A stretch of DNA of 64,000 nt from an uncultured Prevotella sp. (GTDB lineage: Bacteria; Bacteroidota; Bacteroidia; Bacteroidales; Bacteroidaceae). Of the stretch, positions 41,990 through 49,974 are shown piece after piece (the stretch's first letter is position 1; each line of letters opens with the position of its first letter). The stretch is from assembly GCA_905233425.1 (NCBI GenBank), contig CAJOEC010000001.1, forward strand, positions 1 to 64,000. The letters run 5' to 3'. The position numbers were made by a program, and so were the translations under genes. The notes below the pieces were generated by a model. The model was not told the origin of the DNA. It did no database searches and saw only the letters and a program-made list of their open reading frames with translations.

Positions 41990-43735
41990 TTAGAAGCTGT
42001 AGTTGTAGGATAGTGAAAAACCTTTCTGGGCGGGAATCCAGCGACAGACGCCACCCGAGCAGTTGAATCCGGCACGGGTGCGGCCATAACCGGCCTGCAG
42101 TCGATGAGCGCCAAGAGTGTATGTCACAAGTCCCTGATAGTAGTGGTGGTGGGTGTTGTATTCCGCGAAAGCCATGTCGCTGTCGCCGCAGTTCCACAAG
42201 TCGCTGACAGTCAGCATCCAGTGGGGGGCTAACGACAACTCGGCAAGGGCGAAGGCCCAGTCGCCCTCGTCCTGCTTCGTCGAGAGATACTGTGCCTCAA
42301 CGCGCAGCGTCGTCTTGGGCGAGAACTGGTATTTTCCGTCGGCCACGAAAATGTCGCTGTGAATCATACCGCCTCCACCCTCGACAACGGTCTTGTTATA
42401 CCGCTGGTTCATGTACATGAAACTGAGCTTGAACTCCTTCGTGAACTTGCGCATCAGCTGTATGTCAAGATCCTGGTAGTATGTATGCGGCCCCCACTTG
42501 AAGAAGCTCGACGTGTATGCCTCCGTACCGGCGTATGCATCGTTAGTCTTCGCCAGTGAGATAACGTCGGCACCGTCGATGAATTTGCGGTCGATGGCAC
42601 GGACGTAACTATAGTTTACCTTCACGTTCATGCCGTATTTGCCTCCGAGGGCAGTCTTGCGCTTGAAGTTGTAGCCCAGCTCTGCCTGGTAGGCCCATTC
42701 GCCGTCGGCCAGTTGCGTAGCATAGGGGTATAGAGCGGCAAGGGCGTATGTCTGGTCCTGTGTGAATGCCGGGAGGTGGTTTATGGCAGCGGCGATGCCC
42801 ATGCGCGAGCGCTGGCTCTTGAACGACATGTTCTCCGAGCGTTTTGTCTGTAGCAGCAGACTCAGTCCCTTGCGCGAATAGCTTGCCGAAAGCATGGCCA
42901 CGTTCCCCTTGCCGTAGATATATCCGTTGGCCTGTGAGGGGTCATCGCCCTTCTGCGCGTATTCGGCGAGCACGGAGAAGTCGCCGACGTTGATGTTTGC
43001 CCTTACATCCCAGGCATTGACGTTACGTGGCTGTGCCACCTGGTAGGTGGTGTAGCGATAGCCCGTCGCTGTGGTCTCGCGGCGCGGCGGCAGCTCTATG
43101 TAGTCGGGATCCTCGTTCTTGTTCACCCACGAAGCGCCCAGAGTAAGGTGCACGTTCTTCTGCTGCAAGGCTGTTATCCATTCGTCAACTGCCACCTCAC
43201 CGTCGGCGCCGCTCACCCACGCCTTGTTCCAGTCCCAGTAGGTGCGCTGACGTCCGCTCAGTGCCTTCAACACTATCCCCCGTGCGGGCTTCACCATGAC
43301 ACGACCGCCGAGCAGCGAGTTGTCAATGCCTAAGGAGCGCTCCTCGTATGTGCGGAGGATGAATCCCGAACCGAACTGCTCATAGAACGTTCCGGCGGTG
43401 AGTTCTGCCGAAGGCTTGTCGGAGGCGTTGTTGCCAAGACGTCCTTTCACATAGAAATATGGCACGCCCCAGCCCTTAAAGTCGCTCTCGAAGCCAGGCA
43501 GCGGGTGCTCGAGGTATTCCAGACGAGCGCCAGCCTCGAAATAACGGTGTTGCAGTTTCAGGTCAACGTAGGTGTTCGTCAGGAAGTCGCCGTCCTTTTC
43601 CGCCCCGATGACGCTGTCGTTCTGCGGGATTAGCATATCGGTCTGTATGCTGCCGCTCAGCGTCAGCCTGTCGTTGTTCTGTGCTGATGCGGTGAGAGAC
43701 AACAGAGACAATAAAACACAAATTTTGCTTTTCAC
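41990..43735 (-). CDS. DUF6029 family outer-membrane protein
   Basis: 581 residues with signal peptide ending LTASAQ (about residue 19). The rest is a succession of amphipathic beta strands with the terminal ...FSLSYNYSF, ending in phenylalanine as outer-membrane barrels do. Recognised phrases of DUF6029 proteins are GAEKDGDFLTNTYVDLKL and GTFYEQFGSGFILRTYEERS. Function unknown. It lies between the TlpA-like gene (35 bases) and the Omp28 lipoprotein gene. Confidence 0.85.
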   Translation of the reverse strand: MKSKICVLLSLLSLTASAQNNDRLTLSGSIQTDMLIPQNDSVIGAEKDGDFLTNTYVDLKLQHRYFEAGARLEYLEHPLPGFESDFKGWGVPYFYVKGRLGNNASDKPSAELTAGTFYEQFGSGFILRTYEERSLGIDNSLLGGRVMVKPARGIVLKALSGRQRTYWDWNKAWVSGADGEVAVDEWITALQQKNVHLTLGASWVNKNEDPDYIELPPRRETTATGYRYTTYQVAQPRNVNAWDVRANINVGDFSVLAEYAQKGDDPSQANGYIYGKGNVAMLSASYSRKGLSLLLQTKRSENMSFKSQRSRMGIAAAINHLPAFTQDQTYALAALYPYATQLADGEWAYQAELGYNFKRKTALGGKYGMNVKVNYSYVRAIDRKFIDGADVISLAKTNDAYAGTEAYTSSFFKWGPHTYYQDLDIQLMRKFTKEFKLSFMYMNQRYNKTVVEGGGGMIHSDIFVADGKYQFSPKTTLRVEAQYLSTKQDEGDWAFALAELSLAPHWMLTVSDLWNCGDSDMAFAEYNTHHHYYQGLVTYTLGAHRLQAGYGRTRAGFNCSGGVCRWIPAQKGFSLSYNYSF

Positions 43736-43770
43736 TACATTCTTGTTAATAATAAGGGGGAACTATTCCA

Positions 43771-44268
43771 TTATTGTGAAATCAGTTCACGGACTTTCTC
43801 TATAAGCTCGGTCTCCGCCCCGTCGGTGTATCCCTGATGGCGGTAGACAATCTTCCCGCTGCCGTCGACAATTACAGTGAAAGGCATGACACCGGAGTTG
43901 TTTCCCAATGCCTTCGAGAACTCATAATTAGGGTCGAGGAGCACCTGATCGAACTCCCATCCATGGTTGTCCACCAGTGGTTTCACCTTGTTAGTGTTGT
44001 GTGCCTGGTCGTTGCTCACAATGACCATTTTCACTCCCGTCTCCACCTTCCACTCGTCCCACACCTCGGCAATGGCATCGAGTTCGCGGTTGCACGGTTT
44101 GCACCATGTGGCGAAGAAGTCGATAATCATCGGCTTCCCGTTGTTCGAAAGGGTGTCGGTGCTGACAGTCTTTCCGCTGATGTCTTTCAGCAGGGTCTGT
44201 GGCAACTGTACGCTTGCTGTGAACGCGAGGCACAGCATTGCGGCTAAAAGATACATTTTTTTTGTCAT
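43771..44268 (-). CDS. exported TlpA/ResA-like thioredoxin
   Basis: 165 residues from ATG 44268, the start required by the promoter at 44306-44314 that lies inside the longer frame. Signal peptide to about FTASVQ, then a thioredoxin fold with the active site FFATWCKPCNREL near 51-62 and the cis-proline loop GVMPFTVIVD. Expected to act as a disulfide reductase or oxidase outside the cytoplasm, plausibly on the CxxC of the two Omp28-like proteins encoded downstream. Confidence 0.9.
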   Translation of the reverse strand: MTKKMYLLAAMLCLAFTASVQLPQTLLKDISGKTVSTDTLSNNGKPMIIDFFATWCKPCNRELDAIAEVWDEWKVETGVKMVIVSNDQAHNTNKVKPLVDNHGWEFDQVLLDPNYEFSKALGNNSGVMPFTVIVDGSGKIVYRHQGYTDGAETELIEKVRELISQ

Positions 44269-44305
44269 TTTCCGAAAGATTAAGTGTTGATTGTTATTGC
44301 ACGCC

Positions 44306-44314
44306 GCAAAATTA
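44306..44314 (-). promoter_or_regulatory. -7 box of the tlpA-like operon
   Basis: The minus strand reads TAATTTTGC about 38 bases before the chosen start codon. The -33 TTG is not evident. Confidence 0.6.
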
Positions 44315-44361
44315 CACATTTTTTTTCAGAAAGGCCCTTCTGCCGCAAATTTTAAAATTGA

Positions 44362-46191
44362 TTAACGGATTGCCATCACGTTAATAATTGCTGCGATGTC
44401 GGCCACGTCCACAACACCGTCGCCGTTCAGGTCGGCCTTCGCAGTGGCCGTCCCTTGTGTCTGCCCGCCATCGCCGGCCACGACGTTGATGACTGCGGCA
44501 ATGTCGGCCACGTCAACGACACCGTCGCCGTTCACGTCGCCTGGAACGTCTGGGTCGTCTATGGCCATCAGCCGCTCGAAGAAGAAGTTCATGTAGTCGT
44601 ATGTCCAGTTATCGGCAATCCTGTGGTCGTAGGTCACGTTCACCAAGTATTTTTTCAGTTCCGACCTCACATTGTTCAGGAACGCCCAGTTGGTTCGTGG
44701 CGGGCAGATGTCGTCCTGCAGCGAATAGTTCAAGTAGACAGGGCTACTAATCATAGTGGCCAGGTTCTTCGTGTCGAAATATGACAGGAACCGATACATC
44801 TCCTCCTCTGTCATGCCCAGCCTCTCCTTCTGCGCCCTGGCAGAGCTGGCAGGCCACGATGTCAGCTGGAAATAGTTGGGGAAATCGCCCATCGCGGGCA
44901 TCCCCGGAGCGATGGCTTTCAGAGGCACGTCGCTAAGTGCCGCTGCGGCGATGGTGAGCGCGCCGCCCTGGCTCGAGCCTTCGGCGAAGATACATTCGGG
45001 CCATGCTTTCTCAAGCGAGCAGACGAAATCGACGGCACGCAGGGCGTCGAGGTATGCACCGCAGTAGAAATAGTTGTCCCTGTCGCCGAATCCGTAGGAA
45101 AAATAGTCACTACCGTAAGGGTTGATGGTGTATGGCGGGGTGTTATTGAGGAACTGTCCGCGTATGGATACATACAGCTCAATGAATCCCGGGATGTCGT
45201 CGCCACTCATGCAGTATTCCGTCACGTCGCCCGTGTCGTAACCACAGTAGTGTATGAGCGCAGGGTAACGACCGGGGGCGACTGGTTCGGCGTAGTATGC
45301 CCGCACGAAGACCTCGCCGGTGGCGTCGCTGAGCGACCTGACCTCCAAGAGATACACCTTGCGGTTCTCGGTGCTCTTTTCGGGAATCTCGGTCATCCTG
45401 AAGTCCATGGGTATTGCCCTTAGCTCGTCCTTCTTCCGCTGCCAGAACGCTCCGAAGTCTTCCTGCATGTCGGGCGGGGAGATAATCTTGTCGGGGTCTG
45501 CGGATATGACAAACTGGTGGACTACCTCGTCGCCTATCATTGCCGCGCACTGGTAGAAACCGGGGGCAAGGTCAAGGTTGAAGGCAGCAGTGGCAGTCGA
45601 CCATGCCCCCACGGTGACGTTCTCTTCAAGTATTGTGCATAGCTGTCCCTTGTCGGTAGCCACCACTAACTGGGCATGTGCCTCAGTTTCCTTCGCCCCG
45701 GGGTTGCCGATGTTTATGTGTATCGTCGGTTTGTCAGGCGCAAACCACTGCCAGTCGTTCTCCACTGGCACGCTTCCCTGCAGCACCGACAAGTCGGCAC
45801 TTGGCACAACCTGTACACTGGTGAGCATACAACCCATGCCCGAGACAAGCAGTCCGCTGCCCATCAGTCCGTAGAGCATGTTTGAGGTGATGGTGTAGCG
45901 CACGACGATTGTGGTGGCTGAGATGACAGTCACCGGAGCGTCGGGCAGCTCCTGCCCGTTGCCCATAAACAACAGCATTTGTGGCCAGTCCGAGTTGCCT
46001 GTGTATCGGATGCTGAATCTCAGCACATCGTTCACTTTGGCCGTGGCAAACGACTGTGCGCCAATGGCCAGCACCTGTCCCTGAGTCCAGTCGATGGGCT
46101 GCTCACCGCTCCAGACGACCTCTGCAGACAATGTCTGTGGGAGCAGGAGGGCAAAGAATAAGGCAAGAAGTGATTTCTTCAAAGCATTCAT
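44362..46191 (-). CDS. CE7 acetyl xylan esterase with dockerin modules
   Basis: 609 residues, signal peptide ending QTLSAE (about 23). An N-terminal beta domain (to ~230) precedes an alpha/beta-hydrolase of the acetyl xylan esterase/cephalosporin deacetylase family. The nucleophile lies in AEGSSQGGAL near 403, the acid in YSLQDDICPP near 497, and the histidine in TYDHRI near 530. Two dockerin-type modules close the protein (DVNGDGVVDVADIAAVINVV, DLNGDGVVDVADIAAIINVM). Likely deacetylates plant polysaccharide outside the cell. It is 27 bases after rho on the same strand. Confidence 0.9.
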   Translation of the reverse strand: MNALKKSLLALFFALLLPQTLSAEVVWSGEQPIDWTQGQVLAIGAQSFATAKVNDVLRFSIRYTGNSDWPQMLLFMGNGQELPDAPVTVISATTIVVRYTITSNMLYGLMGSGLLVSGMGCMLTSVQVVPSADLSVLQGSVPVENDWQWFAPDKPTIHINIGNPGAKETEAHAQLVVATDKGQLCTILEENVTVGAWSTATAAFNLDLAPGFYQCAAMIGDEVVHQFVISADPDKIISPPDMQEDFGAFWQRKKDELRAIPMDFRMTEIPEKSTENRKVYLLEVRSLSDATGEVFVRAYYAEPVAPGRYPALIHYCGYDTGDVTEYCMSGDDIPGFIELYVSIRGQFLNNTPPYTINPYGSDYFSYGFGDRDNYFYCGAYLDALRAVDFVCSLEKAWPECIFAEGSSQGGALTIAAAALSDVPLKAIAPGMPAMGDFPNYFQLTSWPASSARAQKERLGMTEEEMYRFLSYFDTKNLATMISSPVYLNYSLQDDICPPRTNWAFLNNVRSELKKYLVNVTYDHRIADNWTYDYMNFFFERLMAIDDPDVPGDVNGDGVVDVADIAAVINVVAGDGGQTQGTATAKADLNGDGVVDVADIAAIINVMAIR

Positions 46192-46218
46192 AGCGTTGCC
46201 TACAGCGGAAATATGATT

Positions 46219-48174
46219 TTACCCATTCATCGACATTAGGAACTCCTCGTTGCTCTTGCTGTGCATGATGCGGTCGCGCAGGGTGTCCATGGCCTCTATG
46301 GGATTCATCTCGGCTATGAACTTGCGTACTATCCACATGCGGTTGAGCGTTGTCTGGTCCTGTAGCAGATCGTCGCGCCGTGTTGATGACTGCACAAGGT
46401 TTATCGACGGGAATATGCGCTTGTTGGAGAGCATACGGTCGAGCTGGATTTCGCTGTTGCCGGTGCCCTTGAACTCCTCGAATATCACCTCGTCCATCTT
46501 CGAGCCTGTGTCCACAAGTGCCGTGGCTATGATGGTCAGCGAGCCGCCGTCCTCAATCTTTCGTGCCGCTCCGAAGAAACGCTTCGGCTTCTGCAGGGCG
46601 TTGGCGTCGACACCGCCTGTGAGCACCTTTCCGCTGGCTGGCGACACGGTGTTGTAGGCTCGTGCCAGACGGGTTATTGAGTCGAGGAAGATGACCACGT
46701 CGTGGCCACACTCCACCATGCGCTTGGCTTTCTCCAATACTATACCTGCTATCTTTACATGGCGCTCGGCAGGTTCGTCGAATGTCGAGGCGATGACCTC
46801 GGCGTGCACCGTGCGGCTCATGTCGGTGACCTCCTCGGGACGCTCATCGATGAGCAGCATCATGATATATGCCTCGGGGTGGTTGGCGGCAATGGCGTTG
46901 GCAATGTCCTTCATCAGCACCGTCTTACCAGTCTTCGGCTGTGCCACTATGAGTGCGCGTTGGCCTTTTCCTATTGGTGCGAAAAGGTCGACGATGCGTG
47001 TCGACGGGTTTGTGGTGTGCGGGTCGCCGGTGAGGTTGAACTTCTCTTCGGGGAACAGCGGCGTGAGGTGCTCAAACGACACGCGGTCGCGCACTTCGGC
47101 GGGGTTCCTTCCGTTTATGGACATGACGGTGGAGAGTGCGAAATACTTGTCACCCTCGTGTGGCGGGCGGACGGTGCACTCCACCACGTCGCCCGTCTTG
47201 AGTGAGTATTTCTTTATCTGCTGTTGCGACACGTAGATGTCATCAGGCGAGGAGAGGTAGTTGTAGTCGCTTGAGCGCAGGAAACCATAGCCGTCCTGCA
47301 CCACCTCGAGCACTCCGTTGCCTGTTATGAAGTCGCCGAAGTCGTAGTTCTCGGCCGCCTTGTTCTGTTTCTGCTGTGGGGCTGGCGACGGTTGCTCCAC
47401 CGGTGCCTGCGAGGCGTTCACCGGGCGGTCGAAGATGTCGAGCGTCGGCATAGCCTCCTGATCCTCAATCGGCAGATCTACGACGGTAATGAAGTCGGTT
47501 CCGTCGGCGGGGTCGCCATCCCACACATCACTGTCATTGCCGACCTCTTCGCGGGTCTCTTTCTGGGCCATCTTCTTCTGCAGCATCTCCAGCATCTCTG
47601 CGTCGGGAGCATCACTGTTGTTGCCGTTGCCATCGTTTTCGGCTGCAGCCTCAGGCACAGCGTTCTCTATGGCAGTCTGCGTGATGGCACTGGCCTCTTC
47701 CCCTACCCCATCCTGCTTGGCCTTCCTGGTGCGCTTTTTCTTTTCGGGCTGTTCTGCCGAAGTCTCCGCTGCTGGCTGTTCTGTTCCCTGGGCGCTGTCG
47801 GCCGGCACGGGTTCTGCCTCTGCATTCTGTTTTGTCTTTCTTGTCCTCTTCGGCTTCTCCTCGTCGAGGGGTTGGGCTTCTGCTTTTGCCTGTTCTGCCG
47901 CAGCAATGGCCGCCAGTTCAGCCTTCGACTTCCTTCCCCTGTGCTTTGGTATTTCCGTGGCTACAGCCACCTCGGCATCTTTCTTCACCGTGCGTGTTCT
48001 CTTGCGTTTCGGTGTTTCAGCTATGATGCTGGCCTGGTCTACGGCGGCCTTGTCGAGAATGTCGTATATCACGCTCTCCTTCTGGCTGTCGGGCGTAACC
48101 TCTATACCCATGCCGACGGCAATCTCCATCAGCTGTATGGGTTCCATATTTTCCAATTGCTCTTTCGTGTACAT
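46219..48174 (-). CDS. rho: transcription termination factor Rho with large insertion
   Basis: 651 residues against about 420 in E. coli. The N-terminal helical part (1-55) is followed by a ~200-residue low-complexity segment (about 55-275) rich in Lys/Arg clusters ([20 protein letters not shown]) and Ala/Glu. The RNA-binding OB fold ([17 protein letters not shown]) and the hexameric ATPase follow, with Walker A PKTGKT and the Q/R loops ([20 protein letters not shown]). Such insertions are known in Bacteroidota, where one was reported to drive condensate formation. Encoded 31 bases after lpxA. Confidence 0.96.
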   Translation of the reverse strand: MYTKEQLENMEPIQLMEIAVGMGIEVTPDSQKESVIYDILDKAAVDQASIIAETPKRKRTRTVKKDAEVAVATEIPKHRGRKSKAELAAIAAAEQAKAEAQPLDEEKPKRTRKTKQNAEAEPVPADSAQGTEQPAAETSAEQPEKKKRTRKAKQDGVGEEASAITQTAIENAVPEAAAENDGNGNNSDAPDAEMLEMLQKKMAQKETREEVGNDSDVWDGDPADGTDFITVVDLPIEDQEAMPTLDIFDRPVNASQAPVEQPSPAPQQKQNKAAENYDFGDFITGNGVLEVVQDGYGFLRSSDYNYLSSPDDIYVSQQQIKKYSLKTGDVVECTVRPPHEGDKYFALSTVMSINGRNPAEVRDRVSFEHLTPLFPEEKFNLTGDPHTTNPSTRIVDLFAPIGKGQRALIVAQPKTGKTVLMKDIANAIAANHPEAYIMMLLIDERPEEVTDMSRTVHAEVIASTFDEPAERHVKIAGIVLEKAKRMVECGHDVVIFLDSITRLARAYNTVSPASGKVLTGGVDANALQKPKRFFGAARKIEDGGSLTIIATALVDTGSKMDEVIFEEFKGTGNSEIQLDRMLSNKRIFPSINLVQSSTRRDDLLQDQTTLNRMWIVRKFIAEMNPIEAMDTLRDRIMHSKSNEEFLMSMNG

Positions 48175-48205
48175 ATTATTATTATGGTTTCTTCATTTCT
48201 CAATC

Positions 48206-48976
48206 CTACCTGATAATCCCTCTTTTCGACGCCTCGATGAACGAGCAGATGTATTCCACTTCTTTCGAGTCGGGATATTTCGTCCTTGCCTCGGCAATGC
48301 CGTCTTTCAGTATTCCCTGCGCATAGATGGTGCGGTAGGTGTCGTGTATCATCTCTATTGTCTCGTTTGAGAATCCCCGTCTGCGCAACCCTATGAGGTT
48401 GACCCCGGCGAAGCGTATTGGCTCCTTTCCTGCAATGATATATGGCGGAATGTCCTGGCTTGTGCGGCTTCCTCCCTGTATCATCACGTAGCTTCCTATG
48501 CGTATGAACTGGTGGAAGAGCACCTCTGCCGAAATGATGGCGTAGTCGTCGACCTCCACTTCGCCGGCGAATTTTGTCGAGTTGCCTATGATGCATCCGT
48601 TTCCTATGATGCAGTCGTGTGCGATGTGCATGTTCTCCATGAGCAGGTTCCCGTTGCCCACCACCGTCTTTCCTCTCGATGCCGTGCCTCGGCTGATGGT
48701 TACGTTCTCGCGTATGGAGTTGTTGTCGCCAATCTCGCAGAATGTCACCTCACCCTGGAATTTCAGGTCCTGTGGTTTTGTCGATATTGATGCTCCGGGG
48801 AAGAACTCGTTGCCGTTGCCTATTCGTGCTCCCTGGTGGAGGGTGACACCGTTAAGAAACTTGTTGTTGTCGCCGATGACGACATCCTTGTCAATGACGC
48901 AGAAGGGACCTATCTCGTTATTGTCGCCAATGACGGCCTGAGGGTCTACCACTGCCAAAGAATGAATCTTGTTCAT
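48206..48976 (-). CDS. lpxA: UDP-N-acetylglucosamine acyltransferase LpxA
   Basis: 256-residue left-handed beta-helix enzyme adding the first acyl chain in lipid A synthesis. Hexapeptide repeats fill the first 190 residues; the catalytic histidine lies in MENMHIAHDCIIGN near 123, and the C-terminal helical domain begins GVNLIGLRRRGFS. The other lpx genes often found next to it in this phylum are not adjacent here; rho follows on the same strand. Confidence 0.95.
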   Translation of the reverse strand: MNKIHSLAVVDPQAVIGDNNEIGPFCVIDKDVVIGDNNKFLNGVTLHQGARIGNGNEFFPGASISTKPQDLKFQGEVTFCEIGDNNSIRENVTISRGTASRGKTVVGNGNLLMENMHIAHDCIIGNGCIIGNSTKFAGEVEVDDYAIISAEVLFHQFIRIGSYVMIQGGSRTSQDIPPYIIAGKEPIRFAGVNLIGLRRRGFSNETIEMIHDTYRTIYAQGILKDGIAEARTKYPDSKEVEYICSFIEASKRGIIR

Positions 48977-49049
48977 ATCTCTTCCTTTGTTGGTTTTCAG
49001 AAAAATGTGTTAATGAGGGGAAAAGAAACGTCTATACAGAAGACGTGCT

Positions 49050-49081
49050 GCAAAATTACTCATTTTTTATGTTTGCCACAA
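49050..49081 (-). promoter_or_regulatory. promoter of lpxA-rho
   Basis: On the minus strand TTG (complement of 49079-49081), a 20-base spacer and TAATTTTGC (complement of 49050-49058); leader about 70 bases. Confidence 0.78.
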
Positions 49082-49224
49082 ATTTAGCTTTCCATTTTTC
49101 CCCCTTTTGTGTTTTTTTTTGATATTTGTCGCCCAAAAACATAACTATTAACAAAAAAATGGAACAGTCAGCTACAGAGTAACCTGACCATTCACATCAT
49201 AAATCGTTTCAGAAAAAGAGACGC

Positions 49225-49947
49225 TCAGTTACAATTCGACAAGGCATCCTTGATGACCAGGCTGGCGAGAATGAAACCGAAAATGGCGGTGATGTGGACG
49301 ATGGTGCCGTTGGCGTGGTCGGCATTTCCGCCACGGTTCTTCAGAAGTTCGTCGCTGTAGACGCAGAGGAACTTGCGCTTGGGGAACTGTCCCGACGACT
49401 TGAACTTCTTGCGCAGGGCACGGGCCAAGGGGTCGCCCTGCACTTTCCAGAACTCCGTGACTTTTATGCGTGTGGGGTCGAGTTTCAAGGCAGCCCCCAT
49501 CGAAGAGAACAGGCGTGGCCTGACTGTCATGGCCATGAGTATGAGCAATGCCTTGTCCTTCAGCGAGTCGATGGCATCGATGATGTAGTCGTAGCTGCCA
49601 AGGTCGAAACTGTCTGCCGTCTCCTGTGTGAAGACCATCTGCAGGGCCGTAATCTCAGCCGAGGGGTTGATGGTGAGCAGCCGCTCCTTCATAGCATCGA
49701 CCTTCACCTGCCCCACGGTTTTCGTGGTGGCCATAAGCTGGCGGTTGATATTGCTTGGACACACGCGGTCGCAGTCGACAATGGTCAGCTGCCTGATGCC
49801 ACTTCGCACAAGACTCTCGGCACACCACGACCCCACGCCGCCCACGCCGAAGACGATGACACGCTTACTGGCGATGTGCTCCATCGCCTCGCTGCCTAAC
49901 AGCAGCTCCGAGCGTTGGAATATTTCGGGAGGGGAAATGCTGCGCAC
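49225..49947 (-). CDS. tcdA: tRNA threonylcarbamoyladenosine dehydratase
   Basis: 240-residue ThiF/E1-like enzyme that uses ATP to cyclise t6A37 to ct6A in tRNAs. The nucleotide-binding motif is VFGVGGVGSWCAESLVRSG near 32-50, followed by DCDRVCPSNINRQL. The CxxC zinc pairs of ubiquitin-type E1s are absent, as in TcdA. It lies 27 bases after the PBP1A gene and is likely the last gene of that operon. Confidence 0.93.
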   Translation of the reverse strand: MRSISPPEIFQRSELLLGSEAMEHIASKRVIVFGVGGVGSWCAESLVRSGIRQLTIVDCDRVCPSNINRQLMATTKTVGQVKVDAMKERLLTINPSAEITALQMVFTQETADSFDLGSYDYIIDAIDSLKDKALLILMAMTVRPRLFSSMGAALKLDPTRIKVTEFWKVQGDPLARALRKKFKSSGQFPKRKFLCVYSDELLKNRGGNADHANGTIVHITAIFGFILASLVIKDALSNCN

Positions 49948-49974
49948 TATTTATTTGATTAACAGAAATCACCT

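Noticed and set aside
41979..42197. N-terminal extension of the Omp28 lipoprotein
   Set aside because: It overlaps the DUF6029 gene and would bury the lipoprotein signal; ATG at 41978 is better.
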